DNA from: an uncultured Methanospirillum sp.
GTDB taxonomy: Archaea; Halobacteriota; Methanomicrobia; Methanomicrobiales; Methanospirillaceae
Length of the DNA: 64,000 nt
Reading direction: 5' to 3'
Assembly (NCBI RefSeq): GCF_963668475.1
Contig: NZ_OY764544.1
Coordinates: 2,666,001 to 2,730,000 of the forward strand
The position numbers and the translations under genes were made by a program. This document shows positions 1 to 7,470 of the stretch, piece after piece. Positions within the stretch are counted from its first letter, which is position 1, and every line of letters starts with the position of its first letter. Below the pieces are notes generated by a model. That model was not told the origin of the DNA and did no database searches. It worked only from the letters and a program-made list of their open reading frames with translations.

Positions 1-211
1 TCTCGGCCTTCGGTTTGCACAGTTATGTACGGTGGTGCCGATGGACGGAAACGAAGGTGAGTCGGTTGATGACCAGATCCTTTCGTTTGCTAAGAGAGAA
101 CGATGCAGGGTTGTGACCAATGACCGCGATCTCAGGAACCGTCTGTTGGATGAAGGTTTAGAAGTAATTTCACTGAAAGGGAAGCAAAAGCTCGAGATCA
201 TCAGGAGATAG
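1..211 (+). CDS. PIN-domain rRNA-processing protein, Fcf1-like (C-terminal part)
   Basis: The open frame runs in from the window edge (codons begin at base 2) and ends with TAG at 209-211, giving about 69 C-terminal residues. It contains VDDQIL, then VTNDRDLRNRL, then a basic GKQKLEI tail. The acidic VTNDRDLR stretch is the conserved last part of PIN-domain nucleases of the archaeal Fcf1/Utp24 type, which are thought to act in rRNA maturation. It ends 2 bp before the RNA polymerase E' gene, and its last codons hold that gene's AGGAGAT ribosome-binding site, so the two are co-transcribed. The N-terminal acidic residues lie outside the window. Confidence 0.85.
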   Translation, partial: LGLRFAQLCTVVPMDGNEGESVDDQILSFAKRERCRVVTNDRDLRNRLLDEGLEVISLKGKQKLEIIRR

Positions 212-213
212 AG

Positions 214-795
214 ATGTATTACAGACTGAAGATGGTTGATAAGGTCAGGGTTCCGCCAAACCGGCTTGGCGAGGATCTGGAGACTGTAATTCTGGATGTG
301 CTTCAGGAACAGCTTGAGGGGAGTATTGACAAGGAGATCGGTATCTTCATTGCTGTGACCAGAGTTACCCGGATTGGGGAAGGAGAGATGATCCCTGGTG
401 ATGGTGCGGTCTTTTATGATGTAGACTTTGAAGGTCTTGCGATCAGGCTTACTCTGCAGGAGATCATTGAGGGCATTGTTGTTGAGACGACTAGTTTTGG
501 TGCGTTCATCAGCCTTGGCCCGATTGATGCGATGCTTCACGTCAGCCAGATCTCTGATGAATACATCAGTTATGATGAGAAGAACTCGCAGCTCATCTGT
601 CAGGACTCCGGGCGACATATCGGGGTCGGGGATGTTGTCAGGGCCCGTGTTGTCACGCTCTCCCTGAGCGAACGTGAGCCACGTGAGAGTAAGATCGGTC
701 TTACTATGCGTCAGGCAGGTCTTGGAAGCCTTGTATGGCTTGATGAAGATATGAAGGCTGAGCAGAAAGAGAAAGAGAACAGCGGGGCGGTCTGA
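214..795 (+). CDS. rpoE1: DNA-directed RNA polymerase subunit E' (Rpo7)
   Basis: Rpo7 pairs with Rpo4 to form the stalk of archaeal RNA polymerase, which helps open promoters and binds nascent RNA. The 193-residue product starts MYYRLKMVDKVRVPP, typical of Rpo7. The N-terminal RNP-like half (about 1-80) is followed by an S1 RNA-binding domain (about 82-165), with the S1 signature at TTSFGAFISLGPIDAMLHVSQI. The C-terminus is charged. The length matches the family. The gene lies between the PIN-domain gene (2 bp) and spt4 (2 bp), the usual order in euryarchaea. Confidence 0.97.
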   Translation: MYYRLKMVDKVRVPPNRLGEDLETVILDVLQEQLEGSIDKEIGIFIAVTRVTRIGEGEMIPGDGAVFYDVDFEGLAIRLTLQEIIEGIVVETTSFGAFISLGPIDAMLHVSQISDEYISYDEKNSQLICQDSGRHIGVGDVVRARVVTLSLSEREPRESKIGLTMRQAGLGSLVWLDEDMKAEQKEKENSGAV

Positions 796-797
796 TC

Positions 798-1001
798 ATG
801 GCTGCAACCAAGAAGAAACAACTTTCTGTATGCCGTGAATGTCACCGGGTTGTCGAAGGGGCTTCCTGTTCGATCTGCGGTACAAACAATCTCACCACCG
901 ACTGGACCGGGTATCTGGTTATTATCGATCCCGAACATAGCGATGTTGCTAAACGAATGAATATCACCCTTCCCGGGAGATATGCGCTTAAGGTCCGCTG
1001 A
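798..1001 (+). CDS. spt4: Transcription elongation factor Spt4 (RNA polymerase subunit E'')
   Basis: This 67-residue zinc-ribbon protein is the partner of Spt5 in the archaeal processivity factor that clamps RNA polymerase. Four zinc ligands are visible as CREC (Cys12, Cys15) and CSIC (Cys24, Cys27), followed by the family motif around TTDWTGYLVIIDPEHS and the ending AKRMNITLPGRYALKV. Length is normal. It starts 2 bp after rpoE1 and its stop overlaps the next start by 1 bp, so it belongs to the same transcript. Confidence 0.97.
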   Translation: MAATKKKQLSVCRECHRVVEGASCSICGTNNLTTDWTGYLVIIDPEHSDVAKRMNITLPGRYALKVR

Positions 1002-1498
1002 TGTTAAAACTCCCCGAAGATCAGCGACACCTGTTCACGCGACCTTTTGGCACCCTCTACCCCTCTCTTGATCCGGTTCTCCCGCTTCTTGCTGGAAGAC
1101 TCTTTTTCAGTGTGGGTGACGTGGTAACCGAGCATCTTCTTCAGGCAGGGTATCCTCCGGTGATTGCGATCATCGATGGTCAGACCATGAGGCGTCCCCA
1201 TGATGGCGTAACTATTCCTGAGTATCAGATCATCAATGTGAAAAATCCTGCAGGATGCATTAGTACAGATCTTGTACAGGCAACCCAACGAGCAGTGAAC
1301 GCTGGAAGAATCGTGATACAGGTTGCAGGTGAGGAAGATCTTGCTGTCCTCCCTCTTGCTCTTGCCTCCCCGAACGGCTCCCTGATCCTGTATGGCCAAC
1401 CCGGAGAAGGGGTTGTAGTTCTGGAGATCTCACCTGATATCCGTGAGCAGGCAGGAATTTTTCTTGAAAAATTTGAGAGTGTCCCCGAATCTTCCTGA
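1001..1498 (+). CDS. GTP-dependent dephospho-CoA kinase (DUF359 family)
   Basis: This is the archaeal replacement for CoaE, phosphorylating dephospho-CoA with GTP in the last step of coenzyme A synthesis. The 165-residue product has the family features: an N-terminal LPEDQRHLFTRPFGTLYP, a central VGDVVTEHLL and IIDGQTMRR, and later NPAGCIS and the hydrophobic NGSLILYGQPGEGVVVLEIS. It overlaps spt4 by one base, a gene order common in methanogens. The identity follows from sequence pattern and context. The biochemical role is known for the family in Thermococcus and is not shown here. Confidence 0.9.
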   Translation: MLKLPEDQRHLFTRPFGTLYPSLDPVLPLLAGRLFFSVGDVVTEHLLQAGYPPVIAIIDGQTMRRPHDGVTIPEYQIINVKNPAGCISTDLVQATQRAVNAGRIVIQVAGEEDLAVLPLALASPNGSLILYGQPGEGVVVLEISPDIREQAGIFLEKFESVPESS

Positions 1499-1505
1499 CC
1501 GCGCA

Positions 1506-1516
1506 GGTATATATTT
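1506..1516 (+). promoter_or_regulatory. TATA box (internal promoter of rps24e)
   Basis: GGTATATATTT lies about 35 bp upstream of the S24e start codon in the only clear gap of this operon. Spacing fits an archaeal box A giving a short 5' leader. It suggests the ribosomal genes can be transcribed separately from the polymerase genes. Confidence 0.6.
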
Positions 1517-1544
1517 GATAACCGCATACCAATAGAGGATCTCT

Positions 1545-1877
1545 ATGGAGATTTCTATCACTTCTGATAAACAGAATGAACTCCTCTCACGAAGAGAACT
1601 TGAGTTCACTCTCAATTATACCGGTGCAACACCATCGCGGAAGCTGGTTCAGGCCAAGCTTGCTGCAATGATGAATGCAGGAAAGGATCAGGTTGTTCTT
1701 GATTCAATGAAATGCCGGTTTGGAATAAGTGTTCTGAGGGGGTCCGCCCGGGTGTACCAGAACAAGGATGACCTGGTGAAACTTGAACGCGGGTATCTCA
1801 TGACCCGCGGAGGGGTAGCTGAGGAAGTCTTTGGTGCTCAGGATGCGCCGTCTGAGGACGCTGCGGAGGCATCTTAA
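1545..1877 (+). CDS. rps24e: 30S ribosomal protein S24e
   Basis: The 110-residue small-subunit protein of the archaeal/eukaryotic S24e family begins MEISITSDKQNELLSRRELEF. It contains the characteristic GATPSRKLVQAKLAAMMNAG and a YQNKDDLVKLER stretch. The C-terminal tail is acidic. The next gene's Shine-Dalgarno (AAGGAGGTTG) overlaps the stop codon, so translation of S24e and S27ae is coupled. Confidence 0.96.
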   Translation: MEISITSDKQNELLSRRELEFTLNYTGATPSRKLVQAKLAAMMNAGKDQVVLDSMKCRFGISVLRGSARVYQNKDDLVKLERGYLMTRGGVAEEVFGAQDAPSEDAAEAS

Positions 1878-1889
1878 GGAGGTTGAAGT

Positions 1890-2078
1890 ATGGCAGCAAA
1901 AGGTAAGAAAGAGAAGACATCTGTCAAGCGTTCTGCATACTTCACCGTAAGCGGAAAGACTGCAACCCCGTCACGCCGGTACTGCCCACGCTGTGGTCCA
2001 GGTGTCTTTATGGGCGAGCACAAGGATCGCGCAAGCTGCGGCAAGTGCGGATACACCGAGTTTAAGAACAAAGCCTGA
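1890..2078 (+). CDS. rps27ae: 30S ribosomal protein S27ae
   Basis: The 62-residue basic zinc protein has two CxxC pairs (Cys32/Cys35 in YCPRCGPG and Cys50/Cys53 in [10 protein letters not shown]), the S27ae signature. It lacks the ubiquitin fusion of eukaryotes, as expected in archaea. A strong Shine-Dalgarno lies just upstream. Its stop overlaps the Kae1-Bud32 start by one base, the standard archaeal order. Confidence 0.97.
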   Translation: MAAKGKKEKTSVKRSAYFTVSGKTATPSRRYCPRCGPGVFMGEHKDRASCGKCGYTEFKNKA

Positions 2079-3652
2079 TGCAGAAATCAGGCCCAGTGCT
2101 TGGGATCGAAGGTACTGCCTGGAATCTCAGCGCTGCTGTTTTTGATGACGATCTCATTACCCTGAAGTCAAAGCCCTATAAGCCGGTTCAGGGAGGGATC
2201 CATCCACGTGAGGCAGCTCAACATCACGCTGCAGAGATCGGCGGTTTGATCAGTTCTGTTCTTAATGAGAGCCCACGTCCGGTAGCAGTCGCGTTTTCTC
2301 AAGGTCCCGGGCTTGGCCCCTGCCTGCGGATTGTCGGAACTGCCGCCCGTGCCCTTGCATTGTCACTGAATGTTCCCCTGATTGGGGTGAACCATTGTGT
2401 GGCGCATGTTGAGATCGGCAAATTTGCGTCAGGATTTGAGGATCCGATCGTACTGTACGCAAGTGGTGCAAACACACAGGTCCTCGGGTACCTGAACAAC
2501 CGTTATCGTATCTTTGGCGAGACCCTCGATATTGGAATTGGTAATGCAATCGACAAGTTTGCCCGGAGTAAAGGGCTCTCCCATCCTGGTGGTCCGCAGA
2601 TAGAGAAACTTGCCAGGGACGGGTCGTACATCCCTCTTCCCTATACGGTGAAAGGGATGGATCTGGCCTTCTCGGGTCTTATCAGTGCGGCTAAAGATTC
2701 AGCCGAGCCGATCGCTGACATCTGTCACAGTCTGCAGGAGACCGCCTTTGCCATGTGTGTGGAAGTGACTGAACGGGCTCTTTCACAGACCGGGAAGGAT
2801 GAGATGATCCTTGTCGGAGGGGTTGGTGCAAATCGTCGTCTCCAGGAGATGCTCCACCTCATGTGTGAGGCGAGGGGAGCTTCATTTGCAGTTCCTGATA
2901 TACAGTTCATAGGTGACAACGGGGCGATGATCGCATACACCGGGCGGCTCATGCTTGAGAATGGATCAGTTCTGCAGGTGAAGGATTCGCGGGTCAATCC
3001 ATCATTCCGTGCAGATCAGGTTCAGGTCACCTGGCGAAATGCAAACCTGGCAAAGAACCCGCCCCTGGTGTCTGACGGTGTTGGTCTCATCAGGGGTGCA
3101 GAGGCCGTTGTTGAGATTGATAACCAATCAGTAACAAAACGGCGGGTGGGTAAAAAGTACCGGCATCCTGATCTGGATCATCGTCTGATATCTGAACGAA
3201 CAAGAGCAGAAGCCAGGCTGATTGCCGAAGCACGGAGATTCGGGGTTCCTACTCCGGTAATGAGTGACATTTCTGCAGATACCATCGTTATGGAAAGGAT
3301 CGGTGGAATAAAACTAAAAGATGCCCTTTCTCCTGTGTCTCTTATGGAGGCTGGTCGCATGGTTGGACTTCTCCATAGTGGAGGTCTTATTCATGGTGAT
3401 CTGACTACCTGTAATATGATCATCAGGAATGAGCACTGCTATCTTATTGACTTTGGACTTGGATACAATTCAACAGAGATTGAGGCGCGTGGAGTGGATA
3501 TCCATGTCCTGTTTCAGGTACTTGAGAGCACGGCACCTGATGAACTGGAGTTGAAGAAAGCATTCAGTGAAGGGTACAGGCAGACTTTTCCTGAAGCTGA
3601 TGATGTTCTTATCCGTGAGCATGAAATTGATCTACGGGGCCGGTATCTGTGA
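2078..3652 (+). CDS. Bifunctional Kae1-Bud32: tRNA t6A synthesis protein fused to its kinase
   Basis: This protein forms the catalytic and kinase subunits of the KEOPS complex, which makes N6-threonylcarbamoyladenosine at tRNA position 37. The 524 residues hold an N-terminal Kae1 (about 1-325), whose metal ligands are seen as His106 and His110 in NHCVAHVEIG. The C-terminal Bud32 small kinase/ATPase (about 335-524) has the catalytic HGDLTTCN loop and DFG. Fusion of the two is common in methanogens. It overlaps the next gene by 4 bp (GTGA). Confidence 0.96.
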   Translation: MQKSGPVLGIEGTAWNLSAAVFDDDLITLKSKPYKPVQGGIHPREAAQHHAAEIGGLISSVLNESPRPVAVAFSQGPGLGPCLRIVGTAARALALSLNVPLIGVNHCVAHVEIGKFASGFEDPIVLYASGANTQVLGYLNNRYRIFGETLDIGIGNAIDKFARSKGLSHPGGPQIEKLARDGSYIPLPYTVKGMDLAFSGLISAAKDSAEPIADICHSLQETAFAMCVEVTERALSQTGKDEMILVGGVGANRRLQEMLHLMCEARGASFAVPDIQFIGDNGAMIAYTGRLMLENGSVLQVKDSRVNPSFRADQVQVTWRNANLAKNPPLVSDGVGLIRGAEAVVEIDNQSVTKRRVGKKYRHPDLDHRLISERTRAEARLIAEARRFGVPTPVMSDISADTIVMERIGGIKLKDALSPVSLMEAGRMVGLLHSGGLIHGDLTTCNMIIRNEHCYLIDFGLGYNSTEIEARGVDIHVLFQVLESTAPDELELKKAFSEGYRQTFPEADDVLIREHEIDLRGRYL

Positions 3653-4185
3653 AAATCACCTTTGTCACCAGTAATTTGCATAAAGCACGGGAAGCTGCCG
3701 GCATCTTCTCCGGAATTGCTGAGGTGGAGCATGTTGAACTGGAATGTCCTGAAGTCCGGAACGAATCTGTTGCCGAGGTTGCAAAAGGCAAAGCAGCATA
3801 TGCTTACAGTATACTTAATCGTCCGGTGATCACTGATGATACCGGCTTCTTCGTCTCAGCACTAAATGGTTTTCCCGGTTCATGTGCGGCATATGTTCAG
3901 AAGACTATCGGGAATGAGGGGATCCTCCACCTTCTCTCTGATAAGACAGATCGGTCGGCCTGGTTTGAAACTGGTATTGCCTATGCTGATGCAGATGGTA
4001 TCTCTGTGTTTGTTGGCAGGATTGACGGTACTGTCGTATCACCGAGGGGAAGCCAGGGGTTCGGCTACGATCCGATATTCTCGGTTGCCGGTAAGACTCT
4101 TGCAGAGATGAATGCAGAGGAGAAGAATGCAATCTCACACAGGAGTCGTGGGCTGCTTGCACTTCGGGAGTGGCTGATCAGCTAG
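3649..4185 (+). CDS. rdgB: XTP/dITP pyrophosphatase (RdgB/HAM1 family)
   Basis: This house-cleaning enzyme hydrolyses non-canonical purine nucleoside triphosphates (ITP, XTP) to monophosphates. The 178-residue product starts with GTG and shows the family landmarks: the N-terminal TSNLHKAREA, the DDTGFFV core, GFPGSCAAYV, and SQGFGYDPIF near the end with the closing SHRSRGL. Length is normal. The 4-bp overlap with kae1-bud32 indicates translational coupling, and this pairing is frequent in archaea. Confidence 0.95.
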   Translation: MKITFVTSNLHKAREAAGIFSGIAEVEHVELECPEVRNESVAEVAKGKAAYAYSILNRPVITDDTGFFVSALNGFPGSCAAYVQKTIGNEGILHLLSDKTDRSAWFETGIAYADADGISVFVGRIDGTVVSPRGSQGFGYDPIFSVAGKTLAEMNAEEKNAISHRSRGLLALREWLIS

Positions 4186-4280
4186 GTGATCCCTGTATGT
4201 TTGCGGCGGTGGTGTTCATCCATGCTGATGGTGTGAAAACCCGGCGGATGTGTTTCCATAACACTTATGTGAAGTAAGAA

Positions 4281-4290
4281 CCTTCTTTAT
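4281..4290 (+). promoter_or_regulatory. TATA box of rpl40e
   Basis: CCTTCTTTAT followed by AG centres about 33 bp before the L40e ATG, the distance expected for a short-leader archaeal promoter. A separate promoter is plausible because the gap after rdgB is 134 bp. Confidence 0.5.
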
Positions 4291-4319
4291 AGGACAGATA
4301 GTTCGAGTGGAGTAATATC

Positions 4320-4466
4320 ATGGCACGTTTTCCTGAGGCAGAAGCACGTCTGCTTAATGTTAAAGTATGTATGCACTGTAACGCACGGAATCCTGTTCGT
4401 GCAACGGCATGCAGAAAATGCGGCTATAAAAATCTGAGACCAAAGAACAAAGAGCGTAAAGCCTGA
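4320..4466 (+). CDS. rpl40e: 50S ribosomal protein L40e
   Basis: A 48-residue basic zinc-ribbon ribosomal protein. It has two CxxC pairs (Cys17/Cys20 in VCMHCNARN and Cys31/Cys34 in [15 protein letters not shown]). The N-terminal [13 protein letters not shown] is typical of archaeal L40e. It stops only 4 bp before the end of the convergent gene on the other strand. Confidence 0.96.
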   Translation: MARFPEAEARLLNVKVCMHCNARNPVRATACRKCGYKNLRPKNKERKA

Positions 4467-4470
4467 TAAT

Positions 4471-5127
4471 TCAGGCGCTATAATACGTTACTCTTTTTCC
4501 TTTCGATGCATATTCGCCTTTAAAGGTCTCGATATTTCGCTTGTATCCGATCCGATCCGTGATTCCGATAGAGCGGAGCTTCTCGCGCACCTGCATGACC
4601 TCCTCTTCATTCTCCCAGTCAGCCGTGTAGACATACAGAACTTTACGTTCATCACGTGAATCAGGATTTTTCTTTGCGGTTGAGACTTTTGCAGAGATTC
4701 CCAGTTCTTTCTGCCAGGTTAAATCACGGATCTTCTTCCAGATCTCATCAACCTGGTCTGGTTGGACAAAGATAAGCCACTTTCCTGCCCGTTCATCCTC
4801 TGTTGCATGAGGGTCAGTGTCTGGTCCATCCTGAATGATCCAGTATGACTGGGTTGTTTTCGTGGGGACTACCCCCTCTCCTTCAATGATAAGCCGGTAC
4901 ATCTCATCAGGTGATGCAAACCGTTCCTGCAGATGAGTTTCTAGTTCTGGATACAGTTCCTTAAATTGGGTAAAAATCTCGTTGAATTCATTTTGAAATG
5001 ATGTACCTTCTTCTACAAGATGATAGAGTGGTGTTTTTCTGAGATGAAACTGTGTGGTAAGATAGTGCTCAAAGATCCCGTACGCAATATCTGCCAGGGC
5101 CTCGATCTCACTCCTGTCCATGTACAA
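4471..5127 (-). CDS. Bles03/DUF1917-like protein (tentative)
   Basis: A soluble 218-residue protein without signal peptide or membrane segments. The centre carries SYWIIQDGPD, then ERAGKWLIFV and VDEIWKKIRDLT, followed by KVLYVYTADWENEEEVMQVREKLRSIG. The KWLIF...W..I arrangement resembles the Bles03/DUF1917 family, which has an eIF4E-like fold and no established role in archaea. A second ATG lies two codons in, and no clear Shine-Dalgarno separates the two. It converges with L40e. The family assignment rests on remembered motif pattern only. Confidence 0.6.
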   Translation of the reverse strand: MYMDRSEIEALADIAYGIFEHYLTTQFHLRKTPLYHLVEEGTSFQNEFNEIFTQFKELYPELETHLQERFASPDEMYRLIIEGEGVVPTKTTQSYWIIQDGPDTDPHATEDERAGKWLIFVQPDQVDEIWKKIRDLTWQKELGISAKVSTAKKNPDSRDERKVLYVYTADWENEEEVMQVREKLRSIGITDRIGYKRNIETFKGEYASKGKRVTYYSA

Positions 5128-5226
5128 GGATTGTGAAGTGTAGCAAAAAAGATAGTTATTTGACGAGAGGTGGTCTGGAGTTCTTCCCGGTGTTGTGCCG
5201 GGGAATTAACCGGGATTCCGGGAACT

Positions 5227-5706
5227 TCAGGGGAACGCTGGTGTAAAATTCGGGTACAGGTGGCTGATACTCTTCCATGCCCGCTTTGCAGCGTCCAGAT
5301 CCGCATATGCCTGATCACCGATATCTTCACGGAAATCCATCTGGATATGATTTGGGCCTGTCTGTCCCTTGTAATCCTGCATCTCCTCTGCTGCTTTCAT
5401 GTCATAGAACAGGAATTTTGTGATGTTTCTTGCTTCAGCATAAAAATCCTGTTTTACGTTCTTCTTCACCAGGTCATAATAGGCTGACTGGAGTTCCATG
5501 AGATTGTTTTCGGTAGGAAATGGGTTGGTCAGATTTTTTATTGCAAAATCAGCGCGCTCCTGAAAGGCTTTGTCATCAAATGGCTGTGAGGAATTTGGTA
5601 TTTTTAACTGGGGTGAAATGGTTGAGGGTTCCACTCCGCTCACTACGGATACTGAAATAAGAAGAACAACGGCAATTAATCCTATTGCCAGATATGAGAA
5701 TTTCAT
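5227..5706 (-). CDS. Secreted hypothetical protein
   Basis: A 159-residue protein with a clear signal peptide (MKFSYLAIGLIAVVLLISVSVVSG, about residues 1-24). The mature part is hydrophilic and probably helical, with no cysteine and no recognisable catalytic motif. It contains several aromatic/acidic stretches (FYAEARNITKFLFYDMKAAEEM). It is a single gene transcribed toward the DUF1917-like gene, about 100 bp away. I do not recognise the family. An envelope-associated or extracellular role is all that can be inferred. Confidence 0.7.
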   Translation of the reverse strand: MKFSYLAIGLIAVVLLISVSVVSGVEPSTISPQLKIPNSSQPFDDKAFQERADFAIKNLTNPFPTENNLMELQSAYYDLVKKNVKQDFYAEARNITKFLFYDMKAAEEMQDYKGQTGPNHIQMDFREDIGDQAYADLDAAKRAWKSISHLYPNFTPAFP

Positions 5707-5861
5707 ATATGAGGTTTTTACATCTGGCTAGATGAATCTGTTCCTATCTGGTTATTGAGTGTCTGATATGGGTGTCAATGAAGGTGTAAGTGTACGATCT
5801 GCGATGAAGATATCCTCATTCACATTGCAGTCCTTCTGCTACCAAATAGCGGGGTGGTTTC

Positions 5862-6542
5862 ATCCAGGAATTTGATCTTCTTCTGACCGATCTTGACAAC
5901 ACATTGTATGATTTTGCTGCAGCAATGGAACGTGCCAGTCAGGCAGTTGTCACACTGATTGGCAGAGGTGATCCTGGAGATCTGATCCGTGGATTGATCT
6001 TCTCTCCCTATGGTGTTGAGAGTGATAAGGCGCTTGTAGAATATCTGAACCTGCAGGGCCTCGATGATGAACAGGTTCTCAAATCTGCCTGTGATGAGTT
6101 TGTGAAGATAAAAAATCAGAATGTCATTCCGTTTCCCGGTGTCGTTACCGGGATCCTGGAGATACATAATGCAGGGATTTTGATTGCAGCTGTAACTAAT
6201 GCTTCAGCTCATCATGCAGAAGAGCGGCTCAACCTGATCGGAGTCAGGGATCTGTTTCAACTTGTCATTTCTCCTGAATGTATCGGGAGGAAGAAACCGG
6301 ACACTGAAGTTTACAGGCTGGCAGCAGAGATGATGGACTGCCCTCCCCATCGGATATGCGTTCTTGGTGATAATCTGGTCAATGATATTGCCCCTGCTCA
6401 GCGCTTGGGCATATATGGAGTTCACGCCCGGTACGGCGATCGTCTTCCTGCAGAATTTGCAGGTGGTGTTGTTGCTGACGCTGTAGTCGATCATTTTGAG
6501 GATGTTATTCCTATCCTGGGAGTATCTGGCCAAAAAAGGTAG
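5862..6542 (+). CDS. HAD-superfamily hydrolase (non-canonical start)
   Basis: A haloacid-dehalogenase-type phosphatase, probably of the pyrimidine 5'-nucleotidase/Sdt1-like subgroup by its N-terminus. Motif I with the nucleophile is LLLTDLDNTLYD, a helical cap follows, motif II is VTNASA, the conserved Lys is in GRKKPDTEVY and motif III is LGDNLVNDI. The first ATG/GTG/TTG in frame is a TTG at 5904, inside motif I and after the essential DLD, so it cannot be the real start. The frame is open only back to a TAG at 5847-5849. I place the start at ATC 5862, preceded by a GGGGTGG purine box; CTG 5883 is the alternative. Confidence 0.75.
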   Translation: MQEFDLLLTDLDNTLYDFAAAMERASQAVVTLIGRGDPGDLIRGLIFSPYGVESDKALVEYLNLQGLDDEQVLKSACDEFVKIKNQNVIPFPGVVTGILEIHNAGILIAAVTNASAHHAEERLNLIGVRDLFQLVISPECIGRKKPDTEVYRLAAEMMDCPPHRICVLGDNLVNDIAPAQRLGIYGVHARYGDRLPAEFAGGVVADAVVDHFEDVIPILGVSGQKR

Positions 6543-7470
6543 TTGATGCCAGATTTCTGAATCCCTGATATCTGCGTGATGTATTTTTCTTTCACTGATG
6601 GGATTTCCACTGGTCAATTTTTTAAACCTAATTTCTTACATTAGGCATTCTATTCTCAAAGGATTCAGATGATTGTTCTCTCTTTATCTTTCTCCAATTA
6701 TTGCTTTATTTCAACATTCGTTAGAGTTTGTAGAAATTTTACTTTGGCTGTGAGATGGAGTTTTTCGGGTTTGATCATTTAAATTGTGGAATTCATCTTG
6801 AAAAACCTAATAATATCAAAATGAGTTACTTTTTAAAAATTGGCTGTTGTTCAGAATATTCGTGAGGTATCATCTCATTATACATGATATGGATTGTGGA
6901 TATTGGATCTTCATCGGCCTGTACTCTGGGCGCGGCACAAAGAGTTTAATAACCCCTTTTTTTCTACTGGAATCTCCAATATTGTATCTTCTATTTGTAT
7001 GCGTGCCTCGAAATTTGGTGTTTCTTCCTGATGGTTTCACTCCTCTGTTCAGTTCATCATACAAATCTCCAATTGATCAGCATTTCATTGTGTAATTTGT
7101 CATAAATTAGGCAATGTTTCAGGCAATCTGGACACCTGTAGACCTGCTGTTAATGGTTAATTCCTCAATCTTCTTGTGGTAGATGATTGTGATCCTCCTC
7201 TGTAACCCATGAATCTGTGTGATTACCTATTGAATGGGCTTTTATCTAAAATTTGAAACGGTTGCCATTCTGTTGATTAAATGGCTAGCTGTCAACTAAT
7301 AATTACTGAAGAATAGGAATTGGTGACAACAAGTGTCATCAAATTTCTTAACCGACTATTGAACTTATTTTGGCTCACTTCTGGGTTGGTTAGTACCAGT
7401 TCTGAAGTAATCCAATCTGGAACCTTGAGTTTGAAAAAAAGATGAGTTCGGTTCCTCGTTGTATCAAAAA
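6543..7470 (+). other. Long AT-rich intergenic stretch with decayed coding traces
   Basis: No intact gene is supported over about 930 bp. On the minus strand around 7080-7240 there are short readable pieces in changing frames, including RRITIIYHKKIEELTINS and, in another frame, VYRCPDCLKHC. The latter resembles the zinc-ribbon start of a transposase. Another minus-strand open stretch (7064-6870) is Arg/Lys-rich. A small inverted repeat (TGACA/TGTCA) lies near 7322-7340. I read this as a relic of an old insertion or lost gene, without naming it. Confidence 0.35.

Noticed and set aside
6847..7095. An 82-codon hydrophobic open frame
   Set aside because: No ribosome-binding site and AT-rich composition typical of non-coding DNA; it lies in the decayed interval.
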